Positions 43,808 to 56,200 of a stretch of DNA of 64,000 nt are shown piece by piece; positions within the stretch are counted from its first letter, which is position 1; each line of letters opens with the position of its first letter. Under the pieces are notes generated by a model that was not told the DNA's origin, did not search any database, and was given only the letters and a program-made list of their open reading frames with translations. Both the position numbers and the translations under genes were made by a program. This DNA is from Protea cynaroides (taxonomy: Eukaryota > Streptophyta > Magnoliopsida > Proteales > Proteaceae), in contig CM053265.1 in the NCBI GenBank assembly GCA_028583415.1, positions 33,445,294 to 33,509,293 on the forward strand. Direction: 5' to 3'.

Positions 43808-46518
43808 CTACCTCTCATTCACTCTCTCCACTTCTCTCTTTCTGACTCCCTCTCTACTTCTCTCCCACCCTCCCTCTCATTCATCTTCCCTCTCTCTCTC
43901 TCTGCTTCTCTCTCTCACTTTCTACGTCCCTCTCTTTCTCTACTTCACTCTCTTTCTCTCTTTCCTCTCTCTCGTTCTATTATCTCTCTCTCTCTCCTCT
44001 CTCGTTCTAATATCTCTCTCTCTCCTCCCTCTCGTTCTACTCTCCCTCTCTCTCTTTTCTATTTCTCTCTCTCTCTTTCTCTATCTCTCTGTCTTTTTAG
44101 TTTCCCCTCTCTCTCTCATATCTCTTTCTACTTCACTTTCTCTCTCTCTCCTCTCTTTCTCTTTTTTGACTATCTCTCTTTCTCTCTCTCCCTTTTCCCC
44201 TTCTCTCTCTCTCTCTTTCTCTTTTTCCCTCTCTTTTTACTCCTCTCTCTCTCTCTTTTCCCTTCTCTCTCTTTTTACTTCTCCCTCTCTCTCTCTCGTC
44301 TCTCTTTCTATTTTACATTCTCTCTCTCTATCTCTATCTCTTTCTTTCTCTCTCCCTTTTTTTCTCTCTCTCCTCTCTCTCTCACTCTATGTTATTCCCT
44401 CTCTCTCTTTTCTCTCTTTCTTTTTACTTCTCCCTCGCTCTCTTTTTCTCTCTCCCTCTTTCTACTTCCCTCTCTCTCTCTCCCTCTCTCTCTACATCTC
44501 TTTCTCTCCCTTCTTTTTTCCCTATCTCTACTTCGCTCTCTTTTTCTCTCTCTTTTTTACTCATCTCTCTCTCCCTTTTTCTCTCACTCTCTCTACTTCT
44601 CTCTCTCTCTCTCATTCTCTCTCTCATAATACTTCTCTCTCTATCTCTCTCTTTCTCTTTCTCTCTACTTCTCTTTCTCCCCCCTCTCCCTTTTTACTTC
44701 ACTCTCTCCCTACTTCCCTCTCTTCCTCTCTCTCTTTAAACTTCTCTCTCTCCCTCTCTCCCTCTATCTCCTCCTTTCTAACTAACTTTCTCTCTCGCTC
44801 TACCTTTCTATGTCTCTCTTTACTACTCTGTCTCTCTCTCTACTTCTCTCTCTCTTTCTACTTCTCTCCACTTGTCTCTCTCTTTCTACTTCTCTCCCTC
44901 TCTCTCTCTACTTCTATCTCTCATTCTCAACTCTCCCTTATCTCTCTCTTTCTCTCCCTATTTATACTACTCTCTCTCTTTCTCTTCTCTCTCTCTCTCT
45001 TTTTAGTTCTTCCCTCTTTCTACTTTTCTTTCTCCCTCTCTCACTCCCTTTCTCTCTTTTTTTCTACTTCTTTCTCTCTATTTTTCTCTCTCTCCATATC
45101 TCTCCCTTTCTCTCTTTCTCTCACTCCCTCTCTCTCTCTCCCTCTCTCTCTCTTTCTACTTTTCTCTCTCTCTCTCTCTTTCTCTCTCTCTCACTCTCTC
45201 ACTCTCCCTCTCTTTCAACCTCTCTCTCTTCATCATTCTACTTCTCTCTCTTTCTTTACTTCTCTCCCTCTCTCTCTCTTTCTCCCTCTCTCTTTGTCTA
45301 CTTCTTTCTCTCTACTTATCTCTCTCAATCTCTCTCTTTTTCACCCTCTCTCTATTTCAACTTCTCTCATTATTTCTCTCTCTACTTTTCTCTCTCTTCC
45401 TCCCTTTCTCTCTCTTTCTACTTCTCTCCCTCTCTCTTTACTTCTCCCCCTCTCTACTTCTCTCTCTCTCACTTTACCTCTCTCTCTACTTCTCCCCCTC
45501 TCTCTCTACATCTCTCTCTCTCACTTTACCTCTCTCTCTACTTCTCTCTCTTTCTCTCTTTCTCTCTCTACTTCTCTCTCTCTCTTTCTACTTCTCTCTG
45601 TCACTTTCTACTTCTTCCACTTCTCCCTCTTTCAACATATCACGCTCTTTCTACTTCTCTCACTTTTTACTTCTCTCTTTATCTTTCTACTTCTCTCTTT
45701 CTCTCTTTCTAAGTCTCTCTTTCTACTTCCCTCTCTTTCTCTCTCTCTACTTCTCTTCTTCTTTCTACTTCTCTCTCTCTCTCTTCTCCCTTTCTTTCTA
45801 CTTCTCTCCCTCTCTTTCTACTTCTCTCTCCCCATCTCTCTCTTTCTTTCTACTTCTCTCTATCTCTCTTTCTACGTCTCACTCTCTACTTCTTCCACTT
45901 CTCCCTCTCTTTCAACATATCGCCCTCTCTTTCTACTTTTCTCTCTATCTTTCTACTTCTCTCTTTTTCTCTTTCTACTTCTCTCTCTTTCTCTCTCTCT
46001 CTACTTCTCTCTCTACTTCTCTTCTTCTTTCCACTTCTCTCTTCCCCCTCTCTTTCTACTTCTCTCCCACTCTTTCTACTTCTCTCTCCCGTTCTCTCTC
46101 CTTCTTTCTACTTCTCTCTCTCTCTTTCTATGTCTCACTTTCTACTTCTTCCACTTCTCCCTCTCTTTCAACATATCACCCTCTCTTTCTACTTCTCTCT
46201 CACTTTCTACTTCCCTCTATCTTTCTCCTTCTCTCATTCTCTCTTTCTACTTCTCTCTCTCTCTCACTCTCTGGTTCCCTCTCTCTCACTTTCTATGTCC
46301 TTTTTCTACTATCTCTATCTCTCCTCCCTCTTTCCCTCTCTTTCTACTTCTCTCCCTCACTCTCTCTTACTTTCTATGTCCCTCTTTCTCTACTTCACTC
46401 TCTTTCTCTTTTCTACCTCTCCCTTTCTACTTCCCTCTCTCTTTCTCTCTCCCTACTTTTACTTCTCCCCCTCTCTCCCTTTTTATACTCTCTCTCTTCC
46501 CCTTCTCTCCCTCTTTCT

Positions 46519-46560
<42 letters not shown>

Positions 46561-46664
46561 CTACCTCTCCCTTTCTACTTCTCTCTTTCTCTCTCTCTCT
46601 CTTTCCTTTTACTTCTCCCTCTCTCTCTCCTTTTTTATACTCTCTCTCTCTTCGCCTTCTCCCT

Positions 46665-46709
<45 letters not shown>

Positions 46710-47226
46710 AACTTATCTCTCTCTTTCTCCCTTTCTTTCTCTCCCTTTTTTTCTCTCCCTCTACTTCTCTCTATCTCTCTCTTTTTCTCCCTCATACATA
46801 CGCTCTCTTTCTCTATTTCTCTCTCTACTTTTCTCTTTCAACTTCTATCTCATTCTCACTCTCTACTTCTCTCTCTCTTTTGCTCTATCTTTATCTCTCT
46901 TTCTCTCTCTCTCTCTCCCTCTCTATCTCTATCTCTACTTAGTTTACTTTCTATTTCTCTCCTTCTACTCTCTCTCCCTCCTCTCTCTCTCTCTCCACTT
47001 AGCTCTCTTTCTCTTTCTCTCTCTCTCTCCACTTAGCTCTCTTTCTCTTTCTCTCTCTCTTTCTTTATCACTCTTTTTACACTCTCTCACACTCTCTCTC
47101 TTTCTCTCTTTCTCTCTCTCTTCATGTCTCTCTATTTCTACTACTTTCTCTCTACTTCTCTCTCTCTCTCCCTATATCTCTCTCTCACCCTCTCTCTTTC
47201 TCTTTCTACTTCTCTCTCTTTCTCTC
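43808..47226. repeat. CT-rich array, segment E
   Basis: About 3.4 kb, starting with the right target duplication CTACC of S3. CAACATATC modules recur near 45632, 45912 and 46160, spaced about 250-280 bp, within a tandem block of CACTTTCTACTTCTTCCAC units. ACTTAGTTTAC and ACTTAGCTCTC modules lie near 46938-47040. No genes; the frames of up to about 950 codons are repeat artefacts. Confidence 0.94.
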
Positions 47227-47590
47227 TGTAAGACCCGCATCAAACTAACCCTGTCTTACCACCTTGAACCAGGTTTACCCATCATGGTCGAGTCAAATGG
47301 ACCAAGGGCGTGAAGGAGATCGTGATCCCAAGTATTAAATCGACCCAAAAACACTTAAATTAGGGGGAGGGTCGCATACACAGCAAGGGAGGGTCGGACC
47401 CCCCAAGACAGAAAGTCAGACCCCCTATTTTACAGAGGGGGTCGGATACTTTAGGAACCAGGGGGTCGACAGGATCATCGACCCCCTCATCGACCCCCAG
47501 TTGCCGCCAGAAACTGAAATTAGGAAAGTTTCCAAATATTGATTGGATTCCTTTCAAATCTCAATGAGACTTATTTTAGGAGTTTCTACT

Positions 47591-47600
47591 CTATAAATAG
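47591..47600 (+). promoter_or_regulatory. TATA box in the E4 5' LTR
   Basis: CTATAAATAG followed by GACGTCTC; it would drive the genomic RNA of E4. Confidence 0.65.
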
Positions 47601-49127
47601 GACGTCTCTAAGCCTCTTTCACTCATTTTACAACCCTAATTAAATTGAGAGAAAGAGAAGAGAAGGAAAAGAAGAAGAAGAGAAGCAAAGAAGAAAAGAA
47701 AGCAAAAAGGTGAAGAGTTGCAGAGAAGGAGTATTCTTCTCAGGTATGGATACTAATTCCATGAGTTTCTACATACCTTAGGTTAGAGAATGAAGAGAGT
47801 GTGATCACGGAGAAACCCAAACCATCAACCCATGGTTAGGTTTTCAAAGAAAACCATGGGGGAATACATGAAAGCTATATAGGTGGGTGATTCGTGGTTT
47901 TAAACCATGGAATGTATGTTGAATGGACTATAGGAGCAAGCCATAGGACCCCAAGCACGAAGAATGGACTGAAAGGAAGAAAATTGACCAAAACCCACAG
48001 GGGGTCGCATGGGGGGGTTGATGGCCAATCGACCCTACCAGACCCTGAGCATCGACCCCTATGGTTCTGGAAGTCCAAAATAGGGGGGTCGCACCAGGGG
48101 TCGATCATGACTCCGACCCTATCTCCGACCCCTAGTTAAAAACATGATTTTTAAATTCGGGATTAATTGTAATTAAATTCTATCAACTTTCTAGGTCTTC
48201 TAGCAATATAATAACATTATAAAGGTGATTCTAAAGCTTGGAAGAGTAGCTATTAACAAGCTAAGGGGAGGAAACAGAACTCTAAATTAATTGGTTAATA
48301 ACAAACTGTTTTCTCTTTTCTTGAGTCCAATGCTATACTTTATCCTATGCAAATATGTTTGTAATGTGCATACAACATGTCATCCAATATTTCTATTATT
48401 TGCTCATGCATATTTACTTTATTATTTTTTAACATGATGATGATGATGATGATGATAGGAATAGGCATGTAAATGTATGTGTGTGGTTGGTGTACTTGAT
48501 GTGAACGAGTATCAAGGGAGGTGTGATGGGGATATCAATAAACGTTAACCTTTGGTGGGTCTCAGCACTTTAGCTCTATCTCTAACTCAAGTCTTGTGCA
48601 TTAGCATCGTCGTATTGCCATTACTTTAGCAGAACTATTATGTCGTAGAGCATCAGGGGAGGTGGTCTCGGTCTTTGTAGTCTTTGACTCTACCGGGGGG
48701 CCTTATCTCTATCTCTATGGACGTTCTGAGGGATGCTGGGGTGAGGCCTTGGATATACTATTTGGCATTAGGATTGGTTAGTTGCGAGCCCATTAGCAGC
48801 CCTCGCCAACAGGGGCTTAAGTGTTGATATGACACTGTACAACAATAAACGTTAACCTTTGTTGTACAATGTTCATGATTTGGGTACTTGTGAGTCGACG
48901 ATAAACGTTACCTTCGGGCGGCGTCACACACTTGTGTATAGATGCGGGGTCAATAAATGTTAACCTTTGCCCACCTAAACCATTCTATTGCATATTGCAA
49001 ACTATAAACCAGACCAAAGATATGAATTGATTGCATGCATATGTACTGTTGCATTGTTTTGTTTGCTCACTGAGCCGTGATGTGTGCTTACCCCCTCAAC
49101 GTCGAATATTTTAAGTTGATGATGCAG

Positions 49128-49249
49128 GTACTACCGTCGAAGATTATGTAAATGCTCCAGTGTATGGTCACGTGGCGGCGATGGAAGTTGAAGATGAAGT
49201 GGATGCACATGACTCCTCTTGCGAGTGCAACTCATGTGTATTCGATTAG
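49128..49249 (+). other. Conserved 122-bp LTR block (E4 5' LTR)
   Basis: Open; reads TTVEDYVNAPVYGHVAAMEV and ends SSCECNSCVFD, TAG at 49247-49249. Upstream of the acceptor-like GATGCAG the same frame has a stop (TTTTAAGTT), so coding continuity cannot extend leftward here. Confidence 0.45.
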
Positions 49250-49534
49250 ATTTCTAGTTTTCTTTATTTGGATTTAATAAAGACATGTATTTGATATTTA
49301 TTTATGTTTCAGTTGTTACAAAATAATTTGCTATTTAAATATTAATATCACAGTAGATTCTCAGTTCATTTTACTATAAGACTTCCACTATTGTATATTT
49401 ACTCTGATTATGAATGTGGATGTGTGGGGTTTAGATAAAATGGATATAGCCTACTCGAGATCCTGATTGAACGGTTGGATTGTTAGCGGTTCATCACACC
49501 ATTCTGAATAGTGCAGAATTGGGGTGTGACAACT

Positions 49535-49546
49535 TGGTATCAGAGC
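49535..49546 (+). other. Primer binding site of E4 (tRNA-iMet)
   Basis: TGGTATCAGAGC, three bases after the LTR end. Confidence 0.92.
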
Positions 49547-49810
49547 CCCTTAGGCCTTGTCCGCTGAACTTGCACACATTCATGACAAATTGGGAACTGA
49601 GATAGGATAAAAGTAAAAACAGTAATACTAACACATTATAAGCACAAGTGATGTTTGAGACCAAAGCTAAAAGAAAATAACGCATCTATTAAAGGAAGAA
49701 CAAATTTAAACACAATGTGAAAGAAACAAACGTATATACATAGCTAAAGTAGAGTACAGTCCACAACCCGGACAGTTACTCTATCGTACAAGAAAAAGAA
49801 AAAGGTACAA
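49547..49810. other. Leader of E4 between primer site and antisense gene end
   Basis: No open frame. On the minus strand this is the candidate 3' UTR of the antisense gene. Confidence 0.45.
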
Positions 49811-50953
49811 TCATGAAGCTAGAGGTGAAGAGGTAGGCGGTGCCTCACGATCTCTGTCATAATCCTCAGCGTAGACTCTAGTCAACCAGGCTATCTGAGT
49901 CTGGGTCATCTGCAGACTAGCTGTAAGATCGGCTACCCACTGATCAGTCCGGTGCTGAGCCTCCATGAACTCTCCCATCCTCATGTCTGATGTACGCTGG
50001 GCGTCTATGAGCTCATCCACTCTCACCCGCTGAGCGTCCAGTAACTCCTCCATCCTCAGATCAGATCTGCGCTGAGCCTCTCTGATCTCATGCAACATCT
50101 CCATCATAATAGAAGGGGGCTATGAAGGACCAGCCGCATGAGAAGGACCAGCCTCATGAGACAGACCAGCCGCATATGAAGTACCAGCTCCAGCAGCATG
50201 CGTAGGTGAAGGCGGTGGTATCAAGTCTACATCCACGTACATGCGGTCATAATCATCAGCAGGCTCCGCATGAACTCCAGCAGCGGCGGTAGCTGCCTCA
50301 GCGTCAGCTATCTCTACGCGAGTGCGCATGATGATATACGGTAGGTAGACAGGCTGTCTAGTGCAAATACTGTACAGTAGGTACTGGGTCAGCTGGGAAA
50401 CCCTCTCGTAATGGAGACTCTGCGGAATCATATTATGCTAGATAATCTTGCAGAATACCCGTGGATCTGGACGCATATAGCATGCCCTCATCTGCCAGCT
50501 ATCAGGTCGTAGGAGCTGATTATCAATCTCAGCCCTCATCTTTGTGGAGACGAACTGGTGCTCTCTAGGAGCACAGTAAACCATGGGGCCATCATAGGAA
50601 ATGCCCAGTAGGTCGGCCAGCTGTCGATAATCGAATGAAATGTTCATCCCTTTGACATAGCTTGTGATGCACAGCTCATGACCCCTCTCGACAACATTCT
50701 AATCCCCCACCACCTGGTGGTTACAATAGAACTGGCGTACCAAGTCCGGACAGGTGCACGCTTCGTAAGTGATGACAGGGAGCCACCCCATATCACCAAA
50801 GGCCCTCTCCACGTTGAACAAGGCTAACTCAGCCAAGTTCACCTTACGACCACCCTCTACTTTCTTGCGAGCGAAGTGGGCATACTGCGCCTCGACTTCG
50901 TTGGAACGGAAGCGAAGAGGATCACGAACTCTAGGTACTTTGGTACGAGCCAT
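49811..50953 (-). pseudogene. Antisense gene of the element (E4 copy, shortened and broken)
   Basis: It starts at ATG 50953-50951 (MARTKVPRVRDPLRFRSNEV) on the minus strand and ends at 49811. Stops lie near 50699, 50438 and 50120. Compared with the E2 and E3 copies it lacks about 225 bp in the middle, so IIMRT runs straight into RVEIADAEAA. It also has one unit fewer in the coiled-coil repeat (ELLDAQRVRVDELIDAQRTS, then directly GEFMEAQHRTDQ). The intron acceptor upstream is CAA, not CAG, so normal splicing would fail. The segment CPDLVRQFYCN and SYDGPMVYCAP are conserved with the other copies. Confidence 0.8.
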
Positions 50954-50958
50954 GATGT

Positions 50959-51397
50959 TTGCAAATAAGAAAGAAATGAAATAATGTGTTAATAGGATAA
51001 AAATCCAAAATTTTGACATTATAACGACGTAAGTTGGCCAAAAGCCTCACTTGTCACCCATACACATGGACATGAGGACTTACGTAGGTTCCAACATATC
51101 CTACAACACTCACACAAGGAAATTCTAACTAATGAAGTCCAATTTGAAGAAATTGTGAGAAATAAAAAATTTCGACAAATTAGGGAAAAAAGAGCAAAAA
51201 TCCAAGTTTCTCGATAACCAACCGATGAAACTCAAAAAATTTTGAGGGCTTTCGTTCCTCGAGACACCAGTAACAAAAGTCCCCAATAAAAATCAAATTT
51301 TTACGGTTGGAAAAAGTTTAATTTGACAAATACAAGTTAAATGGATAAAAACCTAGAAATGGAAACCTAAAAACAGGTAAAAATTGAGAAAGCATAC
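50959..51397 (-). other. 5'-leader intron of the antisense gene (E4 copy, 439 nt, acceptor lost)
   Basis: Minus strand. The donor is CTG/GTATGC, and the acceptor has decayed from TTTGCAG to TTTGCAA. Otherwise it aligns along its length with the introns in E2 and E3. Confidence 0.6.
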
Positions 51398-51967
51398 CAG
51401 TAAGGATGATGTGGACGTCGAAACACGGATCCAAACTGACCAATATAGCGGAGTGGAACTGTAGCAACTCAGAAGTGGGAGACGAGTCGAAACGGGGAAG
51501 AAATGATGGGAAATGAACCCAGAATCGGATCTTAAAGGTTTGATTTTTGGTCTAGGGGTCGGATAATTCGACCAGGATCATCGACCCCCATATCGACCCC
51601 CGGATCGACCCCCAGCTCTTGGGAATCTGACAGAAAACTAGGGGTCGGACCAGGGGGTTGGACATCCATCGACCCCCACATCGACCCCCAGCTCTCGGGA
51701 ACTTGACAGAAAACTAGGGGTAGCACAGGGGGTCGGATACCCATCGACCCCCACATCGACCCCCAGCTCTCGGGAAGAACAGGTTACTCCCAGGGTCGGA
51801 CTTACCATCGACCCCCACCATCGACCCTGCATAGAAAAGATAGTATTTTTCATAAAATGAGCTGAAAATTTTGAAATTTTACATCGGTTAGTGTGCCTAC
51901 ATGAAGTATAAATGATTGTCTCACCTATTTTGATGATTTTCAGGCACCACCAATCTCCGAAGAAAAT
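51398..51967. other. Divergent spacer with tandem repeats between antisense exon 1 and gag (E4)
   Basis: No gene. Repeat units of about 76 bp start near 51612, 51689 and 51765 (CAGCTCTCGGGAA, ACAGAAAACTAGGGGT, then clusters of ATCGACCCCCACATCGACCC). The TATAAA seen at this place in E2 and E3 is changed to TGTAAA here (minus strand, near 51880). Confidence 0.6.
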
Positions 51968-53207
51968 ATGTCTGGGCGTAGAGTAACCAGGCAGAGCCAA
52001 AATGTAGTTCCACCACCACCACCTGTGGAGGAGACTAGTCAGGAAAATATATATGCACCAGGAAACCCCGGTCAGGCAAATCCTACAAACCTACCACCTC
52101 CACCACCAGAGTTAGCAACTGTGGTAATGAACCTAGCCCAGCAGCTGCTACAGATGCAACACGCACAGGCTCAAATGCAAGTGGCAATGGGGATTATGTT
52201 CCAGGCCGCACATGCTACACCCATGCAGACGGGACAAGCCAGTGCAGCACCAGTGGGTAACCACCCAGCACCTCAAACACCTCAACCACCAGCTGCACAG
52301 ATTCGTCCCAGGTCTGGAAGTAGCTCAGGTTAATTATCAATATCCACAACCTATGTTTGGAGCATACCCCCAAAATCAGATGGATCACTCTCGACTGGTT
52401 GAGAGATTCTTGAAGATGAAGCCCAAGGAGTATAATGGTAAACCGTCTGATCCTTTATGGCCAGCACACTGGATAGACGAGATGGAGAGAAATTTCCTTA
52501 TGATGACTTTAACAGAAGAAGAAAAGGTACTATGTGCCACCTTCATGCTAAAAGGCGATGCACATCATTGGTTGAAATCTACCAGGGCTTATCTATTGAC
52601 CAAGCACGCCCTATTGACTTGGGCTATTTATAAGGAAGCCTTCATTGAAAAGTATTTGCCCCGAAGCTTCAGAGATTCTATGGAGAAGGAGTTCCTGAAT
52701 TTATATTAGGGACAGATGTCCGTGGATGCATATCAACAGCGTTACGAAGAGCTTTTTTTCTTTGCACCACTCAGTATGCAAAAAGAAGATACTAAGACCC
52801 GTAGGTTTGTCACGGGGCTTAGAGGAAGGATCAGAGAGCATGTTCTTGGCTTGGAGAAGAAGGTATATAACGAAGCTGTTCAAATTGCTCGGGTTATAGA
52901 ATCGAGCCAGAAGGAGAGTTATTTTACACATAACAGTGGTATGAAAAGGCAAGCCGAAAATGCTTATAACGGAGGGAACAACAAAACATTTAAACCCTTC
53001 CGTGCTCAAGGCTTTACTGCTGCACCCAAGACTACTCCAGTAGCTCAACATCAGCCAAAGCCAAATTCTGAAGGCCTAAATGTTTTAACTGCAACCAAAC
53101 GGGGCATATGGCAAGGGAGTGTCCTAAGCCCAAGAAGCACTTACACCAAGGACGAGTTTATGCTGTTACATCCGAGGATGCTGTTGCATCACCCGATGTG
53201 GTCACAG
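51968..53207 (+). pseudogene. gag: gag of E4 (capsid and CCHC knuckle, broken)
   Basis: Starts MSGRRVTRQSQNVVPPPPP at 51968. A frameshift near 52303 divides the Pro/Gln-rich head from the capsid domain (FGAYPQNQMDHSRLVERFLK, DPLWPAHWIDEMERNF, LKGDAHHWLKS). A CAG-to-TAG stop lies at 52707-52709. The frame reopens at once (MSVDAYQQRYEELFFF), and another shift near 53075 precedes an intact CCHC knuckle at 53081-53122 (CFNC, TGHMAREC). From the knuckle the frame runs into the splice-like border at 53207 and, if the next 69 nt are removed, into protease without a break. Confidence 0.92.
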
Positions 53208-53276
53208 GTATGACTGAAACCTTTTAAGTTGTAATTACATTGTATAAGCATGTAGACTAAGTAAAATAAATCACAG
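53208..53276 (+). other. 69-nt intron-like spacer between gag and protease (E4)
   Basis: Begins GTATGACTG, ends AAATCACAG, A+T-rich, with the 10-bp direct repeat TCACAGGTAT across both borders. Three in-frame stops, the first a TAA at 53225-53227, would end Gag if it is kept. If removed it gives a phase-1 junction VT-G-IVPINGIPARVLF. Confidence 0.55.
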
Positions 53277-56200
53277 GTATCGTACCTATAAATGGCATAC
53301 CCGCCAGAGTACTCTTCGACTCAGGAGCTACTCATTCTTTTATATCTGTGTCATTTGGAAAGAAGCTGAATTTACCCATAAAAACATTGGACTACAAACT
53401 ACTTGTACGGTCAGCGATGGGATTAGAAGTGGAATTAGAGAAAGGTTATGGGCCAGGCCCAGTTCTCATTGGCGAGAAAACCTTAGATGCAACTTTGATC
53501 CAACTTGGGATGGCAGACTTTGACGTCATCTTGGGAATGGACTGGTTAGCTCGGCATTCGGCAAACCTATTATGCGCCGAAAAGAAGCAAACATTTAAAG
53601 ACAAAGAAGGAGTAGAATTCAGTTTTGTGGGAACAAAACTTCCCCGTAAACGCAAGCTCATACTCTCAGCACTAAAGACCAATAAGTGCCTTGAGAAGGG
53701 GGCATTCGGGTATCTAGTATCAGTGGTCGACCTCACCAAGGAAGCACCACGGATGGAAGGTATTGATATCATACGGGACTATCCCGACGTATTTCCTGAA
53801 GAACTATCAGGATTACCACTCGACTGAGCCACAGAGTTTGTGATAGACTTTATTCCTGGAGCCGCACCAGTATCAAAAGCACCTTATAGAATGGCTCCTA
53901 CTGAACTGAAGGAATTAAAAGTGAAACTACAGGAACTACTGGACAAGGGTTATATTCGACCCAGTATATCACCATGGGGAGCACCAGTATTGTTCGTAAA
54001 GAAGAAGGACGGTAGCGTTCGATTATGTATTGACTATCGGGAGTTGAATAAACTGACAATCAAGAATCGATATCCACTACCTCGAATCGATGACTTGTTC
54101 GATCAGTTGCATGGAGCAAAAGTATTTTCTAAGATCGATCTTCGGTCAGGTTATCATCAGTTGAAGATTAAAGAAGGTGATATTCCTAAAACAGCTTTCA
54201 GGACCAGATATGGACATTATGAGTTCTTGGTCATGTCTTTTGGATTAACAAACGCACCAGCAACGTTTATGGAACTTATGAACCGGGTTTTCTATGATAT
54301 GTTGGATACGTCGGTTATTGTATTTATTGATGATATATTGGTATATTCCAAGGACAAAGAAACCCATATCAAAAGCCTAAACACCGCCCTACAACATTTA
54401 AGGAAAGAGAAGTTATATGCCAGATTTATCAAGTGTGAGTTTTGGCTAAGTGAAGTTGCCTTCCTAGGCCATGTAATATCCGCTGAAGGAATCAAAGTAG
54501 ACCCCAGCAAGATCGAGGCTATTGTAAAGTGGGAAGCACCAAAGAGCGTTGCAGAAATAAGAAGTTTTCTAGGTCTCGCTGGTTATTATCGGAGATTTGT
54601 AGAAGACTATTCCCGGATTGTCGTACCTCTCACCAGTCTGACTAAGAAAGGTGAAAAATTTGTATGGACGGAAAAATGTGAGAAGAGCATCCAAACATTG
54701 AAGACCAGATTGATATCCGCTCCGATTTTGACTATTCCTATTCCAGGACAGCCATTTACCCTATACACTGCAGGACTAGGGCTAGGATGTGTGCTTATGC
54801 AAGGAGAACAAGTAATTGCTTATGCCTCAAGACAGTTGAAGACACATGAGAAAAATTATCCCACTCATGATTTGGAGTTAGCGGTGGTAGTACATGCTGT
54901 CAAGATATGGAGACATTACCTATACGGAGAGAAGTACCAGATTAAGTCGGACCATAAAAGTCTTACTTATTTATTTAATCAGAAGGAGTTGAATATGAGA
55001 CAAAGAAGATGGCTGGAACTATTGAAAGACTGTGATTGTGATATCCAGTATCATCCGGGGAAAGCTAATGTAGTTGCGGAAGCGTTGAGCAAAAAGGAAA
55101 TGATAAAATCTCAAGGAGAGGTTAGCGCAACTACAGCAATGTGTACTACCAGTATGGTATTCAATCACGGTAATGAGCAGTATGTGATAGATACAACGGG
55201 TGGATCAGTCGACCAAGGGTTTATTCATCGGTTTTCAAATATGTTCGCTACATTGAAGATTGTACCGCATATAATTGATGAAGTGAAGACAGCTATCAAA
55301 TTAGACCTTACCTGAGAACGGTGCAAGAAGACATCGAAAAAGGTAGAACTAACCCTGAGTTCATCTTGGATGGAGAGAAGGTACTGAAGTACAAGGGAAG
55401 GATATGTGTACCCGAAACAGAAAGTGTGGACATTAGACACCGACTGATGAAAGAAGCCCATACCACCATCTATTCGATACATCTTAGAAGTACAAAAATG
55501 TATCATGATCTAAAGAAACTATATTGGTGGAGAGGGATGAAAGCAGATGTAGCTAAGTTCGGGTCTCAATGACTAAATTGTCAGAAGGTAAAGACTAAAT
55601 GACAAAGACCCATAGGATTGTTACAGCCCTTACCGGAACCAACATGGAAATGGGGCTGCATCACTATGGACTTCGTCATGGGATTACCACTGACTCCTCG
55701 AGTAGTTGACGCAGTTTGGGTTATTGTAGACCGTCTGACTAAAACAGCTCGTTTCGTTCTGATACGACCTCAGTATACACTTGAAAGGTTAGCAAAGTTG
55801 TATGTGGATAATATTGTTCGATTACACGGGGTACCAGAGAGCATTGTGTCCAATAGGGATCCCCGATTTACTTCCATGTTTTGGGAAGGATTGCAAAAGG
55901 CTATGGGTACAACATTAAAGTTTAGTACTACATTCCACCCACAGACAGATGGACAGTCAGAGCGTACAATCCAGATTCTAGAAGATATGCTATGAGCATG
56001 TGTAATTGACTTCAAAGGATCATGGGATGAAAAATTACCACTGATCAAGTTTGCTTATAACAATAGCTATCAGGCTACTATACAGATGTCACCCTATGAA
56101 GCACTGTATGGCAGAAAGTGTAGAACTCCTTTATTTTGGAATGAAGTTGGAGAACGTAGTATTATTGGGCCGGAATTTATTGAAGAGACTTGTCGAGTGG

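Larger units (their letters stand above)
47227..49531 (+). repeat. 5' LTR of E4 (2305 bp)
   Basis: TGTAAGACCC to GGTGTGACA. TATA box at 47591-47600, purine-rich leader about 47648-47705, GAT microsatellite about 48436-48458. Cassettes lie near 48535, 48843, 48899 and 48951. The candidate donor near 48265 is GGGGAGG instead of GGTGAGG. Confidence 0.95.

Noticed and set aside
37942..47036. Similar Ser/Leu/Phe frames in the later array segments, and Arg/Glu frames on their minus strand
   Set aside because: Same cause; the minus-strand frames are the translation of GA repeats.
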